DNA from: Gammaproteobacteria bacterium
Lineage (GTDB): Bacteria; Pseudomonadota; Gammaproteobacteria; Pseudomonadales; UBA3067
Reading direction: 5' to 3'
NCBI GenBank assembly: GCA_002402085.1
Contig: NVVB01000081.1
Location: forward strand, 4,334-9,408
DNA length: 5,075 bases
This document shows positions 1-5,075 of the stretch, one piece after another. Every line of letters starts with the position of its first letter. The first letter of the stretch is position 1. Position numbers and translations under genes: made by a program. A model generated the notes under the pieces. That model saw nothing but the letters and a program-made list of their open reading frames with translations, made no database searches and was not told where the DNA came from.

Positions 1-626
1 TGGGTGGGGATTGCGTAATTAATATCGTCAACGGTCTGGCGATTAAAAGCGAACTGAGCGATGAGGCTATTGTGGCCATGAGTCGCTTTTGGGACAGCGC
101 GACGGATGTCGCACTGGTAGCGGCCACCCTGGCTAAACAGGTGGGTTTTCAAAACGTCGACGAAGCCTATGCCCTCGGCTTGTTTCACTGCTGTGGCATG
201 CCACTGCTAATGACTCGCTTCTCCAACTACAACACTGTCATCGAGCAAGCATTCTCTGGCACGGACGAGCGTATCATCGACACAGAAAACCGGCACTTCA
301 ATACCAATCACGCCGTAGTGGGTTATTTCGTCGCCAAATCCTGGAACTTACCCGCACACCTATGCGAACTCATTGCAGAACAATATAACCTCAGCACCAT
401 TTTCGATGCTGAAAAGCGATTTACTTACGAAAGCCACAAGAAAAATTTATTGGCCATCTTAAAAATGGCTCAAGATATTTGCGATATTCACCAAGTCCTT
501 GGTAAACAAGAAAAAAATCACGACTGGAATAAATACGGCCCTGCGATTCTCGAGTACATCGGCCTAAGCCTCTACGATTACGATAATCTGAAAGAAGGCT
601 TCGACGACATGGGATCGATTTTATAA
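1..626 (+). CDS. HDOD-domain protein, 3' part of gene (5' end outside window)
   Basis: The frame is open from the left edge (first full codon at 3) to a TAA at 624-626, giving 207 residues. The GTG at 72 and ATG at 78 are internal, because the residues before them (GGDCVINIVNGLAIKSEL) already look like the middle of an HDOD domain. Further HDOD landmarks in the fragment are ALGLFHCCGMPLL (about 57-69), the ENRHFNTNHAVVGYFVAKSWNLP stretch (two pieces, about 95-117) and a helical C-terminal tail. HDOD domains are HD-fold relatives that usually lack phosphohydrolase activity and act in signalling or regulation. Here the HD pair reads H62-C63, and the later position often occupied by HH reads EQY, so catalysis is unlikely. 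No signal peptide or membrane segment is seen in the visible part. The gene converges on the gcv operon and is probably unrelated to it. The family call is fairly sure; the specific function is unknown. Confidence 0.85.
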   Translation, partial: GGDCVINIVNGLAIKSELSDEAIVAMSRFWDSATDVALVAATLAKQVGFQNVDEAYALGLFHCCGMPLLMTRFSNYNTVIEQAFSGTDERIIDTENRHFNTNHAVVGYFVAKSWNLPAHLCELIAEQYNLSTIFDAEKRFTYESHKKNLLAILKMAQDICDIHQVLGKQEKNHDWNKYGPAILEYIGLSLYDYDNLKEGFDDMGSIL

Positions 627-744
627 ACCAACGCCCAACACACGGCGAATCAGCCCCGCGTCTGACCGTAAGCAGCAAAGGCAGACCCAGCCTCAATGAC
701 TGAACCCAACCCGTACCGCCCACTAATCTCGCACTAAAAAGACT
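627..744. other. Convergent intergenic spacer, no clear terminator
   Basis: This spacer lies between the stop codons of the HDOD gene (+) and gcvPB (-). A weak hairpin can be drawn at 660-686 (GTCTG pairing with CAGAC, plus an inner CC/GG across a bulged A), but no T-tract follows on either strand. A five-T run follows the gcvPB stop on the minus strand (plus-strand A's 736-740) without a convincing stem before it. I see no gene or RNA here. Termination may be Rho-dependent or by a structure I cannot judge by eye. Confidence 0.5.
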
Positions 745-2211
745 CTATTTGTCAGACTTAATCCACGCAAGGTCTAATTCCCGCGCCGCTTTCACATCAT
801 CTAAACGATTCACTGGCTGCGTATAAGGGGCATGACGCACTAGCTCAGCATCTTGCTCGGCTTCAGCTAAAATCTTACTCATTGCCTCCAAGAAACCGTC
901 CAACTCCTGCTTAGATTCCGTCTCCGTGGGCTCGATCAACAAGCACTCGGGCACCAACAGCGGGAAGTAAGTGGTAGGCGCATGATAACCATAATCCAAC
1001 AGACGTTTGGCAAAATCCATTGCGGTCACACCAAACTCTTTCGCAGTCGGGCTTACCGTAACAATAAACTCATGGGTCGCACGACGCTCAGGGTAAGCCA
1101 ATTGAAAGCCTGCCTGCTGCATTTTCGCCATCATGTAATTGGCATTTAACGTGGCATATTCACCCACGCGATGCAGGCCTTCATTACCTAACACACGTGC
1201 ATAGAAAAAGGCCCTCAACAATACCCCTGCATTGCCCATAAAGGCCGACAAAGGACCAATGGATTGAGGTAATTCAGACGCACCTTTCCAGGAATAGGAC
1301 GCCTTGCCTTCGCTTTCCTTCATGCCAACAGTAGGTCGTGGCAAGTACTCAAGCAAACGCTCACTTACGCCAACAGGTCCAGCACCAGGGCCACCGCCGC
1401 CATGAGGCGTGGCGAAGGTTTTATGAAGGTTCATGTGCAAGACATCAAAGCCCATGTCCCCAGGCTTAACCTTGCCTAAAATTGCATTCAGATTGGCGCC
1501 GTCGTAATACAGCAAACCACCCGCTTCATGCACCACTCGCGCAACGGTTTGAATGTCTCTTTCAAACACACCGCAAGTAGAGGGGTTAGTCATCATTAGG
1601 CCCGCAGTATGAGGCCCTACCATATCGGCCAACGCATCAACATCAACGTCGCCATTACTCTTAACGGGAATTTCCCGTACTTTGTATCCACACATCACCG
1701 CAGTGGCGGGATTAGTTCCATGGGCGGTTTCAGGAATTAGGATTTCACAGCGCTGATCATCCCCACGGGCATCATGATAAGCACGAATCATGGCCACACC
1801 GGCAAACTCACCTTGAGCGCCCGCCATGGGTGTGAGTGATACGCCTGCCATACCGGTGACGTCTTTCAAGATCTCTTGCAAGTCATACAAACACGCCATA
1901 AACCCCTGGCTGTTTTCTATGGGTGCGTAAGGATGGCGATTGGCAAAACCACTCAAACTGGCCGCACGGTGCGCACCACGTGGATTGTATTTCATGGTGC
2001 AAGAACCCAACGGATAAAACTGTGTATCGATTGAGAAATTTTTGCGGGATAAATTAGTGTAATGCCGAACCACCTGCAACTCGGACAGCGCCGGTAATTG
2101 CGGGGGCTTTTTACGCAGTAAATGATCAGGGATACTGATCGCTTGATCATTATGCTTGGGGACTTGCGCGCTTGCACAACGGCCCGCTTGGCTGATTTCG
2201 TAATTTAACAT
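745..2211 (-). CDS. gcvPB: Glycine dehydrogenase (decarboxylating) subunit 2, P-protein beta subunit
   Basis: This is the PLP-binding subunit of the two-chain P-protein (EC 1.4.4.2). With GcvPA it decarboxylates glycine and loads the aminomethyl group onto the lipoyl arm of GcvH, in the cytoplasm. The product is 488 residues, the usual length for the subunit. Visible motifs are [13 protein letters not shown] (about 66-78), [13 protein letters not shown] (126-138), [13 protein letters not shown] (159-171), [11 protein letters not shown] (207-217), [10 protein letters not shown] (235-244) and [18 protein letters not shown] (261-278). By family knowledge, K264 in HKTF is the Schiff-base lysine. 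The C-terminal [21 protein letters not shown] region (two pieces, about 412-432) is also typical. The ATG at 2209-2211 overlaps the gcvPA stop by 7 bp. A GGGAG Shine-Dalgarno sequence inside the end of gcvPA (2218-2222) sits 6 nt before it, so the pair is probably translationally coupled. The stop is TAG at 745-747. It is the last gene of the operon and appears intact. Confidence 0.97.
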   Translation of the reverse strand: MLNYEISQAGRCASAQVPKHNDQAISIPDHLLRKKPPQLPALSELQVVRHYTNLSRKNFSIDTQFYPLGSCTMKYNPRGAHRAASLSGFANRHPYAPIENSQGFMACLYDLQEILKDVTGMAGVSLTPMAGAQGEFAGVAMIRAYHDARGDDQRCEILIPETAHGTNPATAVMCGYKVREIPVKSNGDVDVDALADMVGPHTAGLMMTNPSTCGVFERDIQTVARVVHEAGGLLYYDGANLNAILGKVKPGDMGFDVLHMNLHKTFATPHGGGGPGAGPVGVSERLLEYLPRPTVGMKESEGKASYSWKGASELPQSIGPLSAFMGNAGVLLRAFFYARVLGNEGLHRVGEYATLNANYMMAKMQQAGFQLAYPERRATHEFIVTVSPTAKEFGVTAMDFAKRLLDYGYHAPTTYFPLLVPECLLIEPTETESKQELDGFLEAMSKILAEAEQDAELVRHAPYTQPVNRLDDVKAARELDLAWIKSDK

Positions 2212-3587
2212 GATTCACTCCCGACCGACTCAAGCACGTCTTTTAAACAATCTGCATAGGTTTGAATTTGGCCGTCGGTTTTAGTCTCCGTAGCACACAC
2301 TAACAAACAATTTTTCATGCCGGGCAACGCTGTTTGGCTCAAACTATAGCCCGCTGAAATCTTACGTTGGGCCATTAAGCGAATGACTTCTTTTTCATCA
2401 CAGGGCAATTGAATCACGGCCTCATGAAAGTTCGGACTGGTAAAGCGCACTTCAACACCTGGCACTTCGGTCAAACTAGTCAATAATTGCGAAAGTTTGT
2501 TATGACAGGCCAATGCAACACCATACAATCCTTTAGAACCCAGCAAACTCATGTATATAGTTGCCGCAGTCACCGCCCAACCTTGATTGGTACAGATATT
2601 CGAAGTCGCTTTCGAACGACGAATATGTTGCTCTCGCGCTTGCAAGGTCAGTACATAACCGGGACGGCCTTCTTGATCGACCGTCTTGCCAATAATACGT
2701 CCGGGCATTTGACGCACATAAGCTTGTTTACAACACATAAAGCCAAAATACGGCCCGCCAGAAGCCAGGGGGATCCCTAACGGTTGGCCTTCACCCACCA
2801 CGATATCCGCCCCTATTTCACCCCATTCACCAGGCGGTTTAAGTAACGCCAAGGAAGTAGGATTAACCACCGAGATCAACAGCATTTTATTGCTGTGGGC
2901 CCAATCGGTAAGGCCATCAACATCTTCTAAAGTGCCAATAAAACTCGGCTGAGAAACAATCAAACCGGCAAAATCTTGGCCTGCAAACGGCTCCAACGCC
3001 GTAAGATCAACCACGCCGGAAGCGTCATCAAATGGCACTTCAACCAGCTCTATGTGCTGATTCTTAACAATGGACTCCACCACTTCACGATACGCAGGGT
3101 GCACAGACCCGAGCACTAATAATTTTCGTGACTTGGATTTACGCTGCACCCGTACCGCCATCAATACCGCTTCAGCCAGCGCCGAGGCACCGTCATACAT
3201 AGAAGCATTCGATACATCCATGGCCGTTAATTGCGTCATCATGGACTGGTATTCATAAATCAGCTGCAAGGTACCCTGACTGGCTTCCGCTTGATAAGGC
3301 GTGTAGGCAGTCATAAATTCGCCACGGGCAGCAATATCCCAAATGGCCGCCGGAATATGATGCTCATACGCACCAGCGCCAATAAAGTTCAACACCCCAT
3401 CATCTTGACGAGCACGCTCGCTCATCAACGCGGTCACTTCCATTTCAGACGCGCCGGGTGGGACACTATTTAACTCGCCATTTTTTAATTCGGCAGGGAC
3501 TTCGTCAAAAAGTTGTTCAATACTGTCGACACCAATGGCGTCGAGCATTTCCTGAATATCCTTTTCTGTGTGGGGAATATAGGGCAT
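2205..3587 (-). CDS. gcvPA: Glycine dehydrogenase (decarboxylating) subunit 1, P-protein alpha subunit
   Basis: This is the N-terminal-half equivalent of full-length GcvP and forms the P-protein with GcvPB. It has the PLP-transferase fold but not the catalytic lysine, which lies in GcvPB (family knowledge). The product is 460 residues, normal for the subunit. Motifs seen are [19 protein letters not shown] (1-19), [16 protein letters not shown] (68-83), [21 protein letters not shown] (two pieces, 93-113), [15 protein letters not shown] (126-140), [19 protein letters not shown] (265-283), [11 protein letters not shown] (294-304) and [20 protein letters not shown] (316-335). The start is set at the ATG at 3585-3587. 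MPYIPHT is the usual N-terminus and GAGGTG lies just upstream. An in-frame TTG at 3599 would place the start codon on that Shine-Dalgarno. The stop is TAA at 2205-2207, overlapping gcvPB. It is preceded by a 227-bp leader with a terminator-like hairpin, so its expression may be uncoupled from gcvH. Confidence 0.97.
   Translation of the reverse strand: MPYIPHTEKDIQEMLDAIGVDSIEQLFDEVPAELKNGELNSVPPGASEMEVTALMSERARQDDGVLNFIGAGAYEHHIPAAIWDIAARGEFMTAYTPYQAEASQGTLQLIYEYQSMMTQLTAMDVSNASMYDGASALAEAVLMAVRVQRKSKSRKLLVLGSVHPAYREVVESIVKNQHIELVEVPFDDASGVVDLTALEPFAGQDFAGLIVSQPSFIGTLEDVDGLTDWAHSNKMLLISVVNPTSLALLKPPGEWGEIGADIVVGEGQPLGIPLASGGPYFGFMCCKQAYVRQMPGRIIGKTVDQEGRPGYVLTLQAREQHIRRSKATSNICTNQGWAVTAATIYMSLLGSKGLYGVALACHNKLSQLLTSLTEVPGVEVRFTSPNFHEAVIQLPCDEKEVIRLMAQRKISAGYSLSQTALPGMKNCLLVCATETKTDGQIQTYADCLKDVLESVGSESC
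2218..2222 (-). promoter_or_regulatory. gcvPB ribosome binding site inside gcvPA
   Basis: Read on the minus strand this is GGGAG, 6 nt before the gcvPB ATG and inside the last codons of gcvPA. It supports the ATG at 2211 as the start and fits translational coupling, which would help keep the two P-protein subunits at 1:1. Confidence 0.75.
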
Positions 3588-3591
3588 GAGG

Positions 3592-3597
3592 CACCTC
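3592..3597 (-). promoter_or_regulatory. gcvPA ribosome binding site, decides the start
   Basis: On the minus strand this reads GAGGTG and ends 4 nt before the ATG at 3587. It overlaps the in-frame TTG at 3597-3599, which makes that upstream codon an unlikely start. Confidence 0.8.
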
Positions 3598-3607
3598 AAA
3601 CAGCAAT

Positions 3608-3652
3608 AAAAAAAGAACTACACGCTCACCGTACTAGGGGTGCGAGTAGCTC
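3608..3652 (-). terminator. Intrinsic terminator or attenuator between gcvH and gcvPA
   Basis: On the minus strand the 5' arm GAGCTACTCGCACC (3652-3639) pairs with the 3' arm GGTGAGCGTGTAGTTC (3630-3615) across an 8-nt loop (3638-3631). I count about 14 pairs, with one T-T mismatch, one G-T wobble and a two-base bulge (G, A) near the loop. Seven consecutive T's follow at once (plus-strand A's 3608-3614). This is the classic layout of a Rho-independent terminator, and it acts in the direction of the operon. It lies 20 nt upstream of the gcvPA start codon, so it would cut transcripts between the T/H and P genes unless read through or switched off. No matching T-tract exists on the other side for the plus strand. 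Confidence 0.8.
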
Positions 3653-3777
3653 TCGGGTAATTATGAATTTCTAGGCTACAACCGAGGCCATAGCTCGAAC
3701 ATAGTTCAAAAAACGCTCAAACAAGACGCCAGAGTTACATCACTGACCTTAGTCTTGGTATCGCCTGCACCACGTCA
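3653..3777 (-). promoter_or_regulatory. Structured gcvPA leader with sequences competing for a terminator arm
   Basis: This is the stretch of the gcvH-gcvPA spacer between the two hairpins. On the minus strand it carries GAACTATG (3707-3700) and GAGCTATG (3696-3689), a direct repeat with an 11-nt period. Both hexamers GAACTA and GAGCTA can pair with TAGTTC in the 3' arm of the downstream terminator (3620-3615), as can the terminator's own 5' arm. Small local hairpins are also possible at 3697-3707 (GAAC/GTTC, 3-nt loop) and 3683-3697 (CGAG/CTCG). I could not recognise the conserved core of a glycine riboswitch here. A CATAAT hexamer (3662-3667 on plus, ATTATG) resembles a -10 box but lacks a good -35. 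The role as an antiterminator is inference. Confidence 0.35.
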
Positions 3778-3806
3778 TGATCTCACCGACAACAGCCGGC
3801 CAATCA
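3778..3806 (-). repeat. Imperfect inverted repeat just after gcvH
   Basis: On the minus strand TGAT pairs with ATCA as an outer stem, and GCCGGC pairs with GTCGGT (two G-T wobbles) as an inner stem around a TGTT loop. A small internal loop (TG against GAG) separates the stems. It lies 8 nt after the gcvH stop codon. No T-tract follows, so it is not a typical intrinsic terminator. It could protect the gcvH 3' end or be a processing site. It is modest in strength and may be chance. Confidence 0.35.
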
Positions 3807-3814
3807 CTCAAAGA

Positions 3815-4207
3815 CTAATCGTCTTCGGATTCCACTTGGGTAATATAATCATCAGCGCTCAACAACGCGTCCAACTCAGCGGGATCAGTCATTTCAATTT
3901 TAAACATCCAACCATCGTGATAAGGATGATTGTTAACGATTTCAGGGGCGTCATTTAACGCCTCATTGATCTCAACAATTTTGCCCGTCACCGGGGCATA
4001 AATATCAGAAGCGGCTTTTACTGACTCCACTACACCCGCTTCTTCGTTAGCGCTTACTTCAGCGCCTACTTCAGGAAGTTCCACATAAACAAGATCGCCC
4101 ATAGCATCTTGAGCATGGTCACTAATGCCTACAGTGACTGTATTGCCGTCAACTCTAGACCACTCATGAGTTGTCATATACTTCAATTCATTGGGCGTAT
4201 CGCTCAT
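3815..4207 (-). CDS. gcvH: Glycine cleavage system H protein
   Basis: This is the lipoyl carrier protein that shuttles the aminomethyl intermediate from the P-protein to GcvT and is re-oxidised by the L-protein. The product is 130 residues, the usual length. The N-terminus [15 protein letters not shown] (7-21) is the family's typical opening. [22 protein letters not shown] (two pieces, 27-48) follows, then the lipoylation motif [15 protein letters not shown] (58-72), in which K64 is the predicted lipoylated lysine. [15 protein letters not shown] near the C-terminus is also characteristic. The start is ATG at 4205-4207, preceded on the minus strand by GGGGAAG (4214-4220) about 6 nt away. The stop is TAG at 3815-3817. 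It lies 177 bp after gcvT, in an AT-rich spacer with tandem repeats, and 227 bp before gcvPA, so it could have its own control. It appears intact. Confidence 0.97.
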   Translation of the reverse strand: MSDTPNELKYMTTHEWSRVDGNTVTVGISDHAQDAMGDLVYVELPEVGAEVSANEEAGVVESVKAASDIYAPVTGKIVEINEALNDAPEIVNNHPYHDGWMFKIEMTDPAELDALLSADDYITQVESEDD

Positions 4208-4384
4208 TATAATCTTCCCCTTCGTACCTAATCTATTTACTGGATGTAGTTACTATTTGTAGTGACTGTGTGTAGCTATCTAATGAATATAACTATGATT
4301 TTTAGTTACTTAGATTTATTACGCTAAGCAAATACTGCGCTAAATCCTTGAGTCGAACCTTACAGAACGATCAAAAGTGCTCGC
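4208..4384 (-). other. AT-rich gcvT-gcvH spacer
   Basis: This 177-bp non-coding gap is long for neighbouring genes of one operon and visibly richer in A and T than the flanking genes. It holds the gcvH Shine-Dalgarno (4214-4220), a 13-bp repeat array (4233-4284), a further exact copy of TAGTTACT (4303-4310, also at 4247-4254) and two CGCTAA hexamers (4322-4327 and 4338-4343). A TATATT hexamer on the minus strand (4286-4291) matches a -10 box at five of six positions, but no acceptable -35 sits at the right distance. I therefore do not call a promoter. I see no terminator after gcvT and no RNA gene. Confidence 0.5.
4233..4284 (-). repeat. Imperfect 13-bp tandem repeat array upstream of gcvH
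   Basis: Four in-phase units on the plus strand start at 4233, 4246, 4259 and 4272. Their first nine bases are CTATTTACT, GTAGTTACT, GTAGTGACT and GTAGCTATC, while the last four bases of each unit vary. On the minus strand (the gcvH mRNA sense) the core reads AGTAAATAG, AGTAACTAC, AGTCACTAC and GATAGCTAC. A degenerate fifth unit may begin at 4220, since it shares CTAAT at the same phase as the unit at 4272, but it runs into the Shine-Dalgarno. The period and placement suggest binding sites for a protein in DNA or leader RNA, or simple slippage. No known motif is assigned. Confidence 0.5.
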
Positions 4385-5075
4385 CTAAGCCAGCGACTTG
4401 TATACTTTTTTACCCTGTCTAACAAACGGCGGCCTAACCACTTCTACCGCGACCCGCTTACCACGAATCTCCACCTCAGCAGTGTTCCCGATAGTAGAGG
4501 GTACACGCGCCAATGCAATGGAATACTCCAAGGTCGGTGAAAAGCTGCCACTGGTAATTTCGCCCCGTGCGCCATCTTCACAGACTACGACTTGATGAGA
4601 ACGAAGTACGCCGCGAGACTGCAACACCAATCCTACGATGCGCTCCTTAAGGCCTTCTTGCTTTTGCGCCAACAAAGCCTGCTTCCCAACGAAATCACGG
4701 CTTTCATTTTTAAAACACACGGCAAAGGCCATGTTGGACAGTAACGGAGACACCGACTCGTCCATATCCAAACCGTATAGGTTCATGCCCGCTTCAAGGC
4801 GCAACGTATCTCGTGCCCCGAGACCGATGGGCGCAAAGCCAGCCTCAATTAACTGATCCCAAAACTTTACCGCCTGATCTTCGGGAAGAATCACTTCCAA
4901 ACCATCTTCACCCGTGTAGCCCGTACGCGCCACAAGCCAGTCGTCATGGAATTCGGCACTGAACACCGCTAACCCGTCCACCAATTTGGCAAACTCAGGG
5001 GCGACGATACTCTGCAATTTAGCCCGTGCATTCGGGCCTTGTAACGCCAGAATAGCCAAATCGGGTTTCTCTTCT
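4385..5075 (-). CDS. gcvT: Aminomethyltransferase (T-protein), C-terminal part; 5' end outside window
   Basis: GcvT (EC 2.1.2.10) transfers the methylene group from aminomethyl-lipoyl GcvH to tetrahydrofolate and releases ammonia. The frame stays open to the right edge (…EEKPDLAILALQGPNA), giving 229 complete codons of a protein usually about 360-375 residues long. The TTG at 5059 is therefore internal, not a start. Landmarks in the fragment are LQGPNA (11-16), ARTGYTGEDGLEV (49-61), GLGARDTLRLEAGMNLYGLDMDE (two pieces, 84-106), SRDFVGKQAL (125-134), GVLRSH (155-160), GEITSGSFSPTLEYSIALARVP (two pieces, 171-192) and the terminal FVRQGKKVYKSLA. These match the C-terminal half of the folate-binding aminomethyltransferase fold and its C-terminal barrel domain. 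The N-terminal part, including the catalytic aspartate region known from the family, cannot be seen. The stop is TAG at 4385-4387. It is the first visible gene of the gcv operon. No frameshift is seen. Confidence 0.96.
   Translation of the reverse strand, partial: EEKPDLAILALQGPNARAKLQSIVAPEFAKLVDGLAVFSAEFHDDWLVARTGYTGEDGLEVILPEDQAVKFWDQLIEAGFAPIGLGARDTLRLEAGMNLYGLDMDESVSPLLSNMAFAVCFKNESRDFVGKQALLAQKQEGLKERIVGLVLQSRGVLRSHQVVVCEDGARGEITSGSFSPTLEYSIALARVPSTIGNTAEVEIRGKRVAVEVVRPPFVRQGKKVYKSLA

Noticed and set aside
72..626. HDOD gene starting at the GTG at 72
   Set aside because: The frame is open to the left edge and the upstream residues already fit the HDOD domain, so the real start lies outside the window.
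421..723. Open frames opposite or inside the gcv genes and the HDOD gene (such as 421-723 minus, 2487-2780 plus, 3231-3473 plus, 3755-3958 plus, 4638-4856 plus)
   Set aside because: They overlap well-supported genes on the other strand or in another frame and show no recognisable protein motifs, so they are shadow frames.
660..757. Perfect 7-bp inverted repeat GTCTGAC / GTCAGAC across the convergent spacer
   Set aside because: The arms are 84 bases apart and one lies in the gcvPB coding end. There is no T-tract, so chance is the simplest explanation.
3676..3702. Possible leader peptide MFELWPRL just before the terminator
   Set aside because: It has a start and a stop, but no convincing ribosome binding site and no glycine, serine or other run of relevant codons to drive attenuation. 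Such short frames arise by chance.
3749..3778. Possible short peptide MTWCRRYQD in the gcvPA leader
   Set aside because: No clear Shine-Dalgarno, no informative codon bias, and its start overlaps the outer stem of the hairpin after gcvH.
3588..3814. Glycine riboswitch upstream of gcvPA
   Set aside because: The place is right and a terminator follows, but I could not find the conserved core segments of the glycine aptamer on the minus strand. A covariance-model search would settle it.
4350..4359. GGTTCGACTC on the minus strand, resembling a tRNA T-loop
   Set aside because: The flanking bases (TAAGG and CAAGG) do not form the required five-pair stem, and no other tRNA arms are present.
4385..5059. 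A short complete gcvT starting at the TTG at 5059
   Set aside because: Coding continues in frame to the window edge and the N-terminal part of the family would be missing. It is a window truncation, not a short gene.

Overview
The window carries most of a glycine cleavage system operon on the minus strand, read from right to left as gcvT (its 5' part lies outside the window), gcvH, gcvPA and gcvPB. It converges on the 3' part of an HDOD-domain gene on the plus strand at the left edge. Moderate base composition, Shine-Dalgarno-led genes, the HDOD protein and GcvT/GcvH sequences close in style to those of E. coli suggest a gammaproteobacterium, plausibly a marine or environmental lineage. That placement is inference. 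The P-protein is split into two subunits, unlike the single-chain GcvP of enteric bacteria.

Layout: 1-626 (+) is the C-terminal two-thirds or so of an HDOD protein. 627-744 is a convergent spacer with no convincing terminator. 745-2211 (-) is gcvPB, overlapping gcvPA (2205-3587, -) by 7 bp. 3588-3814 is a structured leader between gcvH and gcvPA holding a strong intrinsic-terminator-like hairpin with a seven-T tract. 3815-4207 (-) is gcvH. 4208-4384 is an AT-rich spacer with an imperfect 13-bp tandem repeat just upstream of the gcvH ribosome binding site. 4385-5075 (-) is the C-terminal 229 codons of gcvT.

Together the proteins oxidise glycine. GcvPA/GcvPB decarboxylates glycine with pyridoxal phosphate and passes the aminomethyl group to the lipoyl arm of GcvH. 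GcvT then moves the one-carbon unit to tetrahydrofolate and releases ammonia. The fourth component, dihydrolipoamide dehydrogenase (L-protein), is not in the window.

The coding genes are ordinary. The main point of interest is the regulatory layout: a terminator/attenuator separates the T and H genes from the P genes, its leader holds several sequences able to compete for one terminator arm, and no glycine riboswitch could be recognised. The 13-bp repeat array before gcvH is a second candidate regulatory element.
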